A stretch of DNA of 64,000 nucleotides from CBDDIP01 sp965229005 (GTDB taxonomy: Bacteria; Actinomycetota; Acidimicrobiia; Acidimicrobiales; Ilumatobacteraceae), in assembly GCA_965229005.1 (NCBI GenBank), contig CBDDIP010000002.1, positions 744,001-808,000 on the forward strand, written 5' to 3'. Below the pieces are notes generated by a model that was not told the origin of the DNA, did not search any database, and saw only the letters and a program-made list of their open reading frames with translations. Below are positions 35,627 through 44,440 of this stretch, piece by piece. Numbering within the stretch: position 1 is the stretch's first letter; the number at the start of each line of letters is the position of its first letter. The translations under genes and the position numbers were made by a program.

Positions 35627-36684
35627 GCGCTGTGATTGCTGTTGATCTGCCGTACTGGGCGCAGTCGTTGCTGCGCGTCCTCGGTGGCACGGTCGCGGTC
35701 CTGCTGCCCGCCGGCACGATCGTGTACCTCTTCCTCTTCAAGATGATGAGCTTCATGCAGAGCCGCCTCGGCCCGATGGAAGCCGGCCCGTATGGGTCCA
35801 TGCAGCTGTTCGCCGAGGTCGGCAAGTGGCTGCAGAAGGAAGACATCCAGCCGGAGAAGGCCGACAAGCGGATCTTCAAGATGGCCCCGCTGATCGTGCT
35901 CGTCAGCACGTTCCTGCTCGTCGCCGTCGTGCCGTTCGGCCCGGATGCGTACTTCACCAACTTCTCCGCCGGCCTCTTCTACGCGTTGGCCGTCAGCAGC
36001 ATCAGCGTGCTCGGCATCCTCATCGCCGGCTGGTCGAGCGCCAACAAGTACTCGCTGCTCGGTGGCCTGCGCGCCGCCGGCCAGCTGATCGCCTACGAGC
36101 TGCCGATGGTCCTTGCGGTCCTCGGCGTGGTCATCCAGGCCGGCACGCTGAACCTGCAAGAGATCGTCGTCAAGCAGAACAGCGACAGCATCTTCGGGTG
36201 GGACGGCCTCGGCAACCCGTACCTGCTCACCCAGTTCATCGGCTTCGTCGTGTTCATGATCGCCGTGCAGGCCGAGCTGACCCAGACGCCGTTCGACATG
36301 CCGATCGCCGAGAGCGAGCTCGTCTCCGGCTACATGACCGAGTACTCGGGCTTCCGCTTCCTCATCTTCTTCATCGCCGAGTTCGCCACCGCCGGCGTGT
36401 TCAGTCTGATCGCCTCGGTGCTGTTCCTCGGCGGCTGGGGCATCCCGTTCAGCTGGTTCGGCTGGAACGCCGGCGACACCGGTTCGATCGACAACTGGAT
36501 GAACGTGGTCGGCCCGCTGATCATGTTCACGAAGATGATCGTGCTCAGCTTCATCATCATGTGGGTGCGCTTCAGCTACCCGCGGTTCCGTGAGGACCAG
36601 TTGCAGCGCTTCGCCTGGAAGGTGCTCATCCCCGTGGCACTCGGCAACATCATGCTGACCGCGATCCTGAAGGTGGCCTTCTGA
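35623..36684 (+). CDS. nuoH: NADH-quinone oxidoreductase subunit H (cluster 2)
   Basis: 353-residue multi-helix subunit connecting the two arms. The conserved cytoplasmic loop reads ELTQTPFDMPIAESELVSG, different from cluster 1 and typical of a distant NuoH branch. FMQSRLGPMEAGP replaces the usual GPNKAGP. It directly follows nuoD by a four-base overlap, so nuoE, nuoF and nuoG are absent from this cluster. Confidence 0.96.
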   Translation: MSAVIAVDLPYWAQSLLRVLGGTVAVLLPAGTIVYLFLFKMMSFMQSRLGPMEAGPYGSMQLFAEVGKWLQKEDIQPEKADKRIFKMAPLIVLVSTFLLVAVVPFGPDAYFTNFSAGLFYALAVSSISVLGILIAGWSSANKYSLLGGLRAAGQLIAYELPMVLAVLGVVIQAGTLNLQEIVVKQNSDSIFGWDGLGNPYLLTQFIGFVVFMIAVQAELTQTPFDMPIAESELVSGYMTEYSGFRFLIFFIAEFATAGVFSLIASVLFLGGWGIPFSWFGWNAGDTGSIDNWMNVVGPLIMFTKMIVLSFIIMWVRFSYPRFREDQLQRFAWKVLIPVALGNIMLTAILKVAF

Positions 36685-37196
36685 TGGAGAAGCCCAAGGT
36701 TCCCGGCTTGGTCAAAGGGCTCGGCGTCACGCTGAGCACGATGGCCCAGACGCTCAAGCCGAAGAAGATGGGCGGCGGAGCGGCGACGGTGCAGTACCCG
36801 CACGCGAAGGAAGCGCCGCCGATCCGCGCCCGTGGCGTGATCGCCCTGCGCGAGGACAACTGCACGTCGTGCATGCTCTGCGCGCGCAGCTGCCCCGACT
36901 GGTGCATCTACATCGAAGGCCACAAGGAGCTCGCTCCGCCGCGTCGTGCCGGTGGCGCGCCGCGCAAGGTCAACAAGCTCGACCGCTTCGACATCGACTA
37001 CGCGCTGTGCATGTACTGCGGCATCTGCGTCGAGGTGTGCCCGTTCGACGCGCTGTTCTGGAGCCCGGAGTACGAGTACTCCGAGCCGCGCATCGCCGAC
37101 CTCCTGCACGACAAGACGAAGCTCGGCGAGTGGATGGAGACGGTGCCCGAGGCACCCGAGCTGGAAGCCGGCGCCGACAAGAAGAAGGGCAAGTGA
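36684..37196 (+). CDS. nuoI: NADH-quinone oxidoreductase subunit I (cluster 2)
   Basis: 170-residue ferredoxin-like subunit with two [4Fe-4S] clusters, ligands in CTSCMLCARSCPDWC and CMYCGICVEVCPFDA. A basic Lys-rich N-terminal region precedes the clusters. In a complex without NuoEFG this is the likely docking point for the electron donor. It overlaps nuoH and nuoJ by TGATG junctions. Confidence 0.95.
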   Translation: MEKPKVPGLVKGLGVTLSTMAQTLKPKKMGGGAATVQYPHAKEAPPIRARGVIALREDNCTSCMLCARSCPDWCIYIEGHKELAPPRRAGGAPRKVNKLDRFDIDYALCMYCGICVEVCPFDALFWSPEYEYSEPRIADLLHDKTKLGEWMETVPEAPELEAGADKKKGK

Positions 37197-37708
37197 TGCT
37201 GGCCTCCGGCATCCAGATCGCCCAGCAGATCGGCTTCGGGATCATCGCCGCGATGATGATCGCCGGCGCGATCTCCGTGGTGACGTCCAAGAACGTCGTG
37301 CACGCCGCGCTGTCGCTCGTGCTGGTCTTGGCCGGCGCCGCGGCGCAGTACCTGTTGCTGGCGGCCGAGTTCGTCGCCGTCACCCAGGTGCTCGTCTACG
37401 TCGGCGCGGTCATGGTGCTGTTCCTGTTCGGCGTCATGCTCACCCGCGCCAAGCTCGGGCGCGAGGGCGACCTCAACAACAAGAACATCGCCCTGGCGAT
37501 CCCGGTCGCGCTGGTGATGCTGGGCGTGATGAGCTGGGTGCTGATCGACGGCTGGGGCGACGACAAGCTGCCCGAGACCCGCCAGCCGGTGCCCACCAAC
37601 ACGATCAGCGATCTGATCTTCAAGCCCTACCTGCTGCCCTTCTGGGCGCTGTCGTTCGTGCTCCTCGCCGCCGTGATCGGCGCCATCGTGCTGGCCAGGA
37701 AGGACTGA
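37196..37708 (+). CDS. nuoJ: NADH-quinone oxidoreductase subunit J (cluster 2)
   Basis: 170-residue five-helix membrane subunit (ND6 family) with FVAVTQVLVYVGAVMVLFLF in the third helix. The ATG at 37196 overlaps the nuoI stop, and nuoK starts three bases after the stop. A loop of about 30 residues between the last two helices contains DGWGDDKLPETRQPVP. Confidence 0.94.
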   Translation: MLASGIQIAQQIGFGIIAAMMIAGAISVVTSKNVVHAALSLVLVLAGAAAQYLLLAAEFVAVTQVLVYVGAVMVLFLFGVMLTRAKLGREGDLNNKNIALAIPVALVMLGVMSWVLIDGWGDDKLPETRQPVPTNTISDLIFKPYLLPFWALSFVLLAAVIGAIVLARKD

Positions 37709-37711
37709 CCG

Positions 37712-38011
37712 ATGCTCGTCAACGAGTTCCTCCTCCTCGGTGCGGTGCTGTTCTGCATCGGCGTCTACGGCGTCATCATTCGCAAGAACGCGGTGATGGT
37801 GCTGATGAGCATCGAGCTGATCCTCAACTCGGTCAACATCAACCTGCTCTGCTTCGATCAGCTCAACAACCTGGCCGACGGCAACGTGTTCGCGCTGTAC
37901 ATCATCGCCGTGGCTGCGGCTGAGGTCGGCGTGGGCCTGGCGATGGTGCTGCTGATCTACCGCAACCGCAAGACCATCTCGCTGGACGAGCTCTCCGAGA
38001 TGAAGGGCTGA
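37712..38011 (+). CDS. nuoK: NADH-quinone oxidoreductase subunit K (cluster 2)
   Basis: 99-residue three-helix subunit (ND4L family). Conserved glutamates lie in SIELILNSVNINLL and AAEVGVGLAMVLL. It is flanked by two- and three-base gaps to nuoL and nuoJ. Confidence 0.95.
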   Translation: MLVNEFLLLGAVLFCIGVYGVIIRKNAVMVLMSIELILNSVNINLLCFDQLNNLADGNVFALYIIAVAAAEVGVGLAMVLLIYRNRKTISLDELSEMKG

Positions 38012-38013
38012 GC

Positions 38014-40242
38014 ATGTTCGCTGAAGAAGCCGGCGAAGCCGTGCACGCGGCCGGGTGGTTCCTCGAGCACGCGTGGTTGATCCCGCTGATCCCCGCCATC
38101 GCCTTCGCCGTGATCATCCTGTTCGGCAAGAAGCTGCCCTACAAGGGCGCCGAGGTCGGCATCGCCAGCATGGTCGCCTCGCTCGTGCTGGCCATCGGAC
38201 TGACGTCGCAGTGGATCGGCCGCGTCAACGCCGGTCACGGCGAAGAGGTGGAAGCCGTCACCAAGAGCTGGGTGTGGTGGCAGAGCGGCCTGGCCAAGTT
38301 CGGGCTCGGGCAGCACATCGACGGCTTGGCCGTGATGCTGCTGCTGCTCGTCACGTTCATCTCCACGCTCGTGCAGATCTACTCCGTCGAGTACGTGCGC
38401 GGTGACCGCCGGTACACGCACTTCTTCGCCGCGCTGACGCTGTTCAGCGCCGGCATGTTGGCGATGGTGCTGGCCGAGAACATGGTCCAGCTCATCCTCG
38501 GCTGGGAGATCATGGGCCTCTGCTCGTTCATGCTCATCGGTCACTGGTGGGAGGAAGAGGCCAACAGTCGCGCTGCGCTGAAGGCGTTCTTCACCGTGCG
38601 CGTCGGCGACATCGGCCTCCTCGTCGGCACGGCGATCCTCTACGGCACCGTCGGCAGCTTCGGCATCAGCGACATCAACGAGTGGGCCGCCGAGAACGGC
38701 GCTGCGTCCACGGCGATCACCGTCGGGGCCATCGCCCTCTTCATCGCCTGCATCGGCAAGAGCGGCCAGTTCCCGTTGCACACGTGGCTGCCCGACGCCA
38801 TGGCCGGCCCGACGCCGGTGTCCTCGCTGCTGCACTCGAGCACGATGGTCGTCGCCGGTGTGTTCCTCGTGGCCCGCCTCTACCCGGTCTTCCAGACCGG
38901 GCTCGACATCACGGTCGCCGGCAACCACTTCAACCTCATCGCGGTGATCGGTGGCATCACCATCCTGATCGCCGCCGCGCTGGCGTTCGTGCAGAACGAC
39001 ATCAAGAAGGTGCTGGCGTACTCCACCGTCAGCCAGCTCGGCTACATGATGATGGGCCTCGGCGTCGGCGCGTGGGTGCCCGCCGTGTTCCACATCTTCA
39101 CCCACGCCTTCTTCAAGTGCTGCCTGTTCCTCTGTGCCGGATCGGTGGCCCACACCGGCTCGCACCACAGCTTCGACATGAAGCAGGACATGGGCGGGCT
39201 GCGCAAGAAGCTGCCGGTGACGTTCGCGGCGTGGATCGTGTCGACCGCCGCGCTGTGCGGCGTGCCGCTGTTGTCGGGGTTCTTCTCCAAGGACGAGATC
39301 ATCGACGGCGCCAAGCACAACCACTACACGACGTTCTTCGTCGTCGGCCTCATCGGCGCCTTCATGACCACCGCCTACATGACCCGGGCGACGTACCTGA
39401 CCTTCTTCGGGAACGCCCGTGGCGCAGCTGCCGGCCACGATGCGCATGACGAGCACGGCGCCCACGAGGTCGACCCGGAGCATCACTCGGATGTCGACGC
39501 GACGCATACGAGCGTCACGGCGCACGACGCAGCCGCAGGGGTACACGGGCACGTCGACGTCGGGCACGCGAGCGGGCCGTTGCCGTTCCGCTTCGCCAAG
39601 ACCGACTCGTCGATGCACATCACGATCCCGCTGATCATCCTCGGCGTGCTCGCCGCCATCTCCGGCTACCTCAACGCGGCACCGTTCCACATCGAGAAGT
39701 TCCACCACTGGATCGAGTCGTCGATCGGAGTCGAGCTGCCCGAGGCGGCCGAGTTCAAGTGGATCAACGCCGTGCCGAGCATCCTGCTCGTCGCCGCGGG
39801 CTTCGCCGTCAGCCTGCTGCTGTGCAAGGCCGTGTTCAGCGAGGCGCCGTCGAAGCTGAAGGGCCTCACCCAGCGCAGCAAGCTGCTCGGTGCGGGCCAC
39901 CGCTTCCTCGTCAACAAGTACTACCTCGATGCGCTGTACGAGAAGGTCATCGTGCACGGCATCGCCCACCCGATCGCGCAGGCTGCGTACTGGATCAACC
40001 AGAACGTGATCGACGGGATCGTCAACGCCGTGGGCATCGGTGGCAAGCGCACCGGTGAGTGGGTGTACCGCAACGTCGATCAGAAGATCGTCGACGGTGC
40101 GGTGAACGGCAGTGGTGCAGCAGCCCAAGGTACGGGTGGCGCGTTGCAGCCGACGCAATCAGGCAAGGTCAACCAGTACGGAGCGTTGCTGTTCGGTGCC
40201 GCAGCAGTGGGTGCGCTCGTGCTCGTCATCGTCAACACCTAG
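38014..40242 (+). CDS. nuoL: NADH-quinone oxidoreductase subunit L (cluster 2) with His-rich loop
   Basis: 742-residue antiporter-like proton-pumping subunit, about 110 residues longer than its cluster 1 paralogue. Core motifs are LGWEIMGLCSFMLIGHW and PTPVSSLLHSSTMVVAGVF. A loop encoded at about 39433-39573 contains 11 histidines in some 45 residues, starting GHDAHDEHGAHE, between two C-terminal helices. Such a loop could bind metal, but no known family function is attached to it. The C-terminal lateral helix region and a last helix are present. Confidence 0.95.
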   Translation: MFAEEAGEAVHAAGWFLEHAWLIPLIPAIAFAVIILFGKKLPYKGAEVGIASMVASLVLAIGLTSQWIGRVNAGHGEEVEAVTKSWVWWQSGLAKFGLGQHIDGLAVMLLLLVTFISTLVQIYSVEYVRGDRRYTHFFAALTLFSAGMLAMVLAENMVQLILGWEIMGLCSFMLIGHWWEEEANSRAALKAFFTVRVGDIGLLVGTAILYGTVGSFGISDINEWAAENGAASTAITVGAIALFIACIGKSGQFPLHTWLPDAMAGPTPVSSLLHSSTMVVAGVFLVARLYPVFQTGLDITVAGNHFNLIAVIGGITILIAAALAFVQNDIKKVLAYSTVSQLGYMMMGLGVGAWVPAVFHIFTHAFFKCCLFLCAGSVAHTGSHHSFDMKQDMGGLRKKLPVTFAAWIVSTAALCGVPLLSGFFSKDEIIDGAKHNHYTTFFVVGLIGAFMTTAYMTRATYLTFFGNARGAAAGHDAHDEHGAHEVDPEHHSDVDATHTSVTAHDAAAGVHGHVDVGHASGPLPFRFAKTDSSMHITIPLIILGVLAAISGYLNAAPFHIEKFHHWIESSIGVELPEAAEFKWINAVPSILLVAAGFAVSLLLCKAVFSEAPSKLKGLTQRSKLLGAGHRFLVNKYYLDALYEKVIVHGIAHPIAQAAYWINQNVIDGIVNAVGIGGKRTGEWVYRNVDQKIVDGAVNGSGAAAQGTGGALQPTQSGKVNQYGALLFGAAAVGALVLVIVNT

Positions 40243-40253
40243 AGGACGAACAT

Positions 40254-41867
40254 ATGAACACCATCACCGATCAGAACTGGCTCCTCAGCGTGGGCACGTT
40301 CCTGCCCATGGCAGGCGTGCTGCTCTTGCTGTTCGTGCCGAAGGCCGACGAGCTGATGATCAAGGCGGTGTCGCTCGGCACGGCGATCGTCACGCTGATC
40401 TTCGGCATCTACACGCTGACGCAGTTCAACTACGACGAGTCGGAGAAGCTGCAGTTCTTCACCAGCACGAGCTGGATCAAGCCGATCCGGGCGACGTACA
40501 CGATCGGCCTCGACGGGATCAGCCTGCCGCTGTACATCCTCTCGATGATCATCACCGTGCTGGTGATGATCTACTCGTGGAACCACATCCCGTCGCCCGG
40601 CAACCCGAAGGCGTTCTTCGCGCTGATGCTGGTGCTGCAGACGGGCATGGCCGGCACGTTCATCGCCCAGGACCTCATCCTGTTCTTCGTCTTCTTCGAA
40701 GTCGTGCTGCTGCCGATGTACTTCATGATCGGTGTGTGGGGTGGCGAGAACCGCCAGTACGCCTCGCTGAAGTTCTTCCTCTACACGATGTTCGGTTCGG
40801 CGCTGATGTTGGTCTCGTTCATCGCGCTGTTCATCCTCACCAAGGGCAACACCGCTGAGGGTGGCAGCTTCGCCTTCTCCTGGTTCCGTGAGCACGGTGC
40901 CGGCATCGCCACCAACACCGCGGTGTGGGTCTTCGCCGGCATGTTCATCGGGTTCGCCGTCAAGGTGCCGATGTTCCCGTTCCACACCTGGCTGCCCGAC
41001 GCGCACACGCAGGCGCCGACGCAGGGCTCGGTCATCCTCGCCGCCATCCTGCTGAAGCTCGGCACCTACGGCTTCGTGCGCATCGCCCTGCCGTTCCTGC
41101 CGCAGGCCGCGGTGAAGTGGGCGCCGTTCATCGGCGTCCTCGCCGTGATCGGCATCATCTACGGCGCGCTCGGCTGCCTGGCGCAGACCGACATGAAGCG
41201 GCTCATCGCCTTCTCGTCCGTCGCCCACATGGGCTTCGTCATGCTCGGCATCAGCACGCTGACGTCGCTCGGCATCAACGCCGCGCTGTTCGGCATGGTC
41301 GCCCACGGTCTCATCACCGGCATGCTCTTCTTCATCGCCGGGTCGGTGAAGGAGCGCTACCACACCCTCGAGATCAAGCGCCTCACGGGTCTGCTCAAGC
41401 AGATGCCGAAGATGGGCTGGATCCTCGGCATGTGCGCGATGGCCTCACTCGGTCTCCCCGGCCTTGCCGGCTTCTGGGGCGAGTTCCCGGCCATCCTCAG
41501 CGCCTACAGCCCGGCGGCCGGGCTCAGCGAGCCCTTCTTCCGCACGCTGATGGTCATCGCCGCCATCGGCACGGTGCTCGCCGCTGCCTACCTCCTGTGG
41601 CTGTACCAGCGCACTGCCTTCGGCGAGCCGAACCCGGAGTTCACCGGTCATCACACGCCCGCCCACTCCGTCGGCGCCGCAGGCAACCCGGATCATCACC
41701 CTGCCGCTCATGATGGGGACGGCGAGATCACCGACGTCAACATCTACGAGTGGATCGCGTGGACGCCGCTGCTGATCGGCATCGTCGTGTTCGGCGTCTA
41801 CCCGCAGCTGATGTTCAAGGTCATGGACCCGGCGGTCACCGAGCTGACCAAGGTCTTCGGGAAGTGA
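40254..41867 (+). CDS. nuoM: NADH-quinone oxidoreductase subunit M (cluster 2)
   Basis: 537-residue antiporter-like subunit. Markers are FFVFFEVVLLPMYFMIGVW and MFPFHTWLPDAHTQAPTQG. The ATG at 40254 with AGAGGA upstream is chosen over a GTG at 40059 inside nuoL. A His-rich segment (GHHTPAHS then PDHHPAAHDGD) lies before the last helix, echoing the loop of NuoL2. nuoN follows after four bases. Confidence 0.95.
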   Translation: MNTITDQNWLLSVGTFLPMAGVLLLLFVPKADELMIKAVSLGTAIVTLIFGIYTLTQFNYDESEKLQFFTSTSWIKPIRATYTIGLDGISLPLYILSMIITVLVMIYSWNHIPSPGNPKAFFALMLVLQTGMAGTFIAQDLILFFVFFEVVLLPMYFMIGVWGGENRQYASLKFFLYTMFGSALMLVSFIALFILTKGNTAEGGSFAFSWFREHGAGIATNTAVWVFAGMFIGFAVKVPMFPFHTWLPDAHTQAPTQGSVILAAILLKLGTYGFVRIALPFLPQAAVKWAPFIGVLAVIGIIYGALGCLAQTDMKRLIAFSSVAHMGFVMLGISTLTSLGINAALFGMVAHGLITGMLFFIAGSVKERYHTLEIKRLTGLLKQMPKMGWILGMCAMASLGLPGLAGFWGEFPAILSAYSPAAGLSEPFFRTLMVIAAIGTVLAAAYLLWLYQRTAFGEPNPEFTGHHTPAHSVGAAGNPDHHPAAHDGDGEITDVNIYEWIAWTPLLIGIVVFGVYPQLMFKVMDPAVTELTKVFGK

Positions 41868-41871
41868 CGCG

Positions 41872-43383
41872 TTGATCGCATCCCTGCTCGCTGCCGTCGA
41901 CGACTTCACGTCGCCGAAGGTCGACTACCACGCGCTCGCGCCCGAGATCATCCTCGCCGCGGGCATCTGCATGGTGCTGCTCGTCGACTTGTTCGTCGCC
42001 CCGTCGAAGCGCTGGATCACCTCGACGCTCGCCGGCTTCGTGCTGCTCGCCGCCGCACTGCCGTTGGTGACGATGGGCGTGCAGGGCCATGCGGCACGGA
42101 CCCTCTTCGAGGACCGCTACGTGATCGACGACTTCAGCCTCGTGCTGAAGGGGCTGTTCCTCATCGCCGGCTACGTCGTCGTGCTGCTGTCCTCCAACGA
42201 GGTCGAGGAGGGCGGCTACCACCAGGGCGAGTACTACGTGCTGTTGCTCACCAGCGTGCTCGGCATGGTGATGATGTGCTCGGCTCGCGACCTGATCAGC
42301 ATCTTCGTGGCGCTCGAGTTCCTCTCGATCCCGGCGTACATGATGGCCGCCTGGCGCAAGCGTGATTCGAAGAGCAACGAGGCCGGCGTGAAGTACTTCC
42401 TGCTCGGCGTGTTCGCCAGTGCGGTGATGCTCTACGGCATGAGCCTGCTCTACGGCATCGCCGGCTCGACGAAGCTGAGCGTGATCGGCGAGAAGATCAC
42501 GCTCGAGGGCGACAAGGTCGGCGCGCAGGTGCTGGCCATCGTGTTCGTGCTCGTCGGCTTCGCCTTCAAGATCAGCGCGGTTCCGTTCCACACGTGGGCG
42601 CCGGACACCTATGAGGGCGCCCCGACTCCCGTCACCGCCTTCCTCAGCGTCGCATCGAAGGCGGCCGGCTTCGTCGCGCTGATCGTGCTCGTCTTCCTCG
42701 CCTTCCCGAACGCCAGCAACGTCTACGAGCCGATGCTCTGGGCGATGGCCGGCGTGACGATCACCGTCGGCAACCTGTTGGCCCTCAAGCAGACGAACAT
42801 CGTGCGCATGCTGGCCTACTCCAGCATCAGCCAGGGTGGCTTCATCCTCATGCCGCTGGCCGTCGCCCACCGCTCCGGTGACGATGCGCTGCGCGCCGTC
42901 GTCACCTACCTGATCATCTACGCGGCGACGAACCTCGGCGCCTTCGGTCTGATCATCGCCATCAGCCGCAAGACGCGCAGCGGCGACATCGCCAGCCTCG
43001 ACGGACTGTTCTCCTACGCACCCGGCCTGACCGTGCTGATGACCGGCTTCCTGGCCTCGCTGGCCGGCATCCCGCCGTTCGGCGGCTGGTACGCCAAGTT
43101 CGGCGCGTTCCAAGCGGTGATCAACGCAGGTGGTGGCTACGGCTACAGCATCGCCGTCGTCGCTGCGGTGAACACCGTGATCTCGGCCGCGTACTACATC
43201 ACCGTCATGCGAGCGATGTGGATGAAACCGACCCGCGATGGCGACGTCACCCCGATCCGCGTGCCGGCCTCGCTGCAGGCTGCACTGGCCATCACGTTCG
43301 TCGCGATGCTCGCCTTCGGCGTGCTGCCCGGCCTCAGCGGCTATGGCCACTTCACCGACCTCTCCGGCGTCCTCCCCCGCTGA
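41872..43383 (+). CDS. nuoN: NADH-quinone oxidoreductase subunit N (cluster 2)
   Basis: 503-residue antiporter-like subunit (ND2 family) with ALEFLSIPAYMMAAW, GVKYFLLGVFASAVMLYG and FHTWAPDTYEGAPTPVTAF. The start is TTG with GGGAAG upstream. The last 41 bases overlap the likely start of the methyltransferase gene. Confidence 0.94.
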   Translation: MIASLLAAVDDFTSPKVDYHALAPEIILAAGICMVLLVDLFVAPSKRWITSTLAGFVLLAAALPLVTMGVQGHAARTLFEDRYVIDDFSLVLKGLFLIAGYVVVLLSSNEVEEGGYHQGEYYVLLLTSVLGMVMMCSARDLISIFVALEFLSIPAYMMAAWRKRDSKSNEAGVKYFLLGVFASAVMLYGMSLLYGIAGSTKLSVIGEKITLEGDKVGAQVLAIVFVLVGFAFKISAVPFHTWAPDTYEGAPTPVTAFLSVASKAAGFVALIVLVFLAFPNASNVYEPMLWAMAGVTITVGNLLALKQTNIVRMLAYSSISQGGFILMPLAVAHRSGDDALRAVVTYLIIYAATNLGAFGLIIAISRKTRSGDIASLDGLFSYAPGLTVLMTGFLASLAGIPPFGGWYAKFGAFQAVINAGGGYGYSIAVVAAVNTVISAAYYITVMRAMWMKPTRDGDVTPIRVPASLQAALAITFVAMLAFGVLPGLSGYGHFTDLSGVLPR

Positions 43384-44386
43384 CGCCCTGCGGGCGACAA
43401 TCGAGGCTGCGGGCGGGGCGATCCCGTTCGACCGCTTCATGGACCTCGCGCTCTACGGCGCGGGTGGCTTCTACACGTCCGGCGGTCAGGCCGGCCGACG
43501 CGGTGACTTCATCACCTCACCGGAGGTCGGCCCGTTGTTCGGTGCCGTGCTCGCTCGGGCCATCGAGGGCTGGTGGCGCGAGCTGGGGGAGCCGGACGAC
43601 TTCACCGTCGTCGAGGTCGGCGCAGGGCCCGGCACGCTCGCCCGTTCGATCCGTTCCGTCGATGCTCGATGGCGCTACGTCGCCGTCGAGATCGCCGGAC
43701 AGCAGCGGGCCCAGCATCCCGCGGACGTCGAGTCTGCCGAGGCTCTGCCCGAGGCGCCGATCACCGGGGTGGTCATCGCCAACGAGCTGCTCGACAACCT
43801 GCCGTTCCGGTTGGCCGTGTTCGACGGCGGCTGGCGCGAGGCGCTGGTGACGACGCAGCGCGACGGCACGTTCGCCGAGGAGCTCGGCCCGTTGCTCGAA
43901 CCCGTGCCCGCGTTCCTGCCGGCGCGAGCCGCGCACGGTTCGCGCGCGCCGCTGCAGGACCGCGCCGCGGCCTGGGTGGCGATGGCCCGTCGGCAACTCG
44001 TGCGCGGCCGGGTCGTGTGCATCGACTACTGCACGCCGCGCACGGCCGCCCTGGCGATGCAGCCGTGGCGCGACTGGCTGCGCACCTACCGGGACCACGA
44101 GCGTGGTGGCCACTACCTCGCCGCTGCGGGCGAGCAGGACATCACCGCGCAGGTCGCCGTGGACCAGCTGCCCGAGCCCGACGCGGTGCGGACCCAAGCG
44201 CAGTTCCTGCAGCGGTGGGGGATCGACGAACTGGTCGAGGAGGGCAGGCGAGGTTGGGAGGCCGCAGCGGCAGCACCGACGCTGGCAGCACTGCGGCTGC
44301 GCAGCCGAATTCGGGAGGCCGAAGCACTGCTCGACCCCGCCGGGCTGGGTAGCTTCCACGTGCTCGAGTGGGCCGCGGAATCGTGA
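43343..44386 (+). CDS. MidA/NDUFAF7-family SAM-dependent protein arginine methyltransferase
   Basis: About 347 residues. The family (DUF185, Methyltransf_28) includes mitochondrial NDUFAF7/MidA, which dimethylates an arginine of the 49-kDa complex I subunit and is needed for complex I assembly. Visible motifs are the family opening IPFDRFMDLALYG then GGFYTSG, the SAM loop VVEVGAGPGTLARSI, the substrate-side VIANELLDNLPFRL, and a late GGHYLAAAGEQDITAQV. The first usable start in frame is ATG 43343, overlapping nuoN by 41 bases. An N-terminus just after the nuoN stop would need a rare start. It is the last gene of the nuo2 operon, so it probably modifies NuoD2. Confidence 0.9.
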   Translation: MATSPTSPASSPADALRATIEAAGGAIPFDRFMDLALYGAGGFYTSGGQAGRRGDFITSPEVGPLFGAVLARAIEGWWRELGEPDDFTVVEVGAGPGTLARSIRSVDARWRYVAVEIAGQQRAQHPADVESAEALPEAPITGVVIANELLDNLPFRLAVFDGGWREALVTTQRDGTFAEELGPLLEPVPAFLPARAAHGSRAPLQDRAAAWVAMARRQLVRGRVVCIDYCTPRTAALAMQPWRDWLRTYRDHERGGHYLAAAGEQDITAQVAVDQLPEPDAVRTQAQFLQRWGIDELVEEGRRGWEAAAAAPTLAALRLRSRIREAEALLDPAGLGSFHVLEWAAES

Positions 44387-44425
44387 AGTCTTCCCTGTGA
44401 GTGGTCGCGACGTTTCCCAGCGGCC

Positions 44426-44440
44426 TAGCTTTGACGGACC
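44426..44440 (+). promoter_or_regulatory. Likely -10 box of kup
   Basis: TAGCTT at 44426-44431 lies nine bases before the ATG and there is no Shine-Dalgarno sequence, so the transcript would have a leader of only a few bases. There is no room for a c-di-AMP riboswitch in the 54-bp gap. Confidence 0.4.

Noticed and set aside
44387..44440. c-di-AMP (ydaO) riboswitch before kup
   Set aside because: The gap is 54 bp, too short for the riboswitch, and the conserved words are absent.
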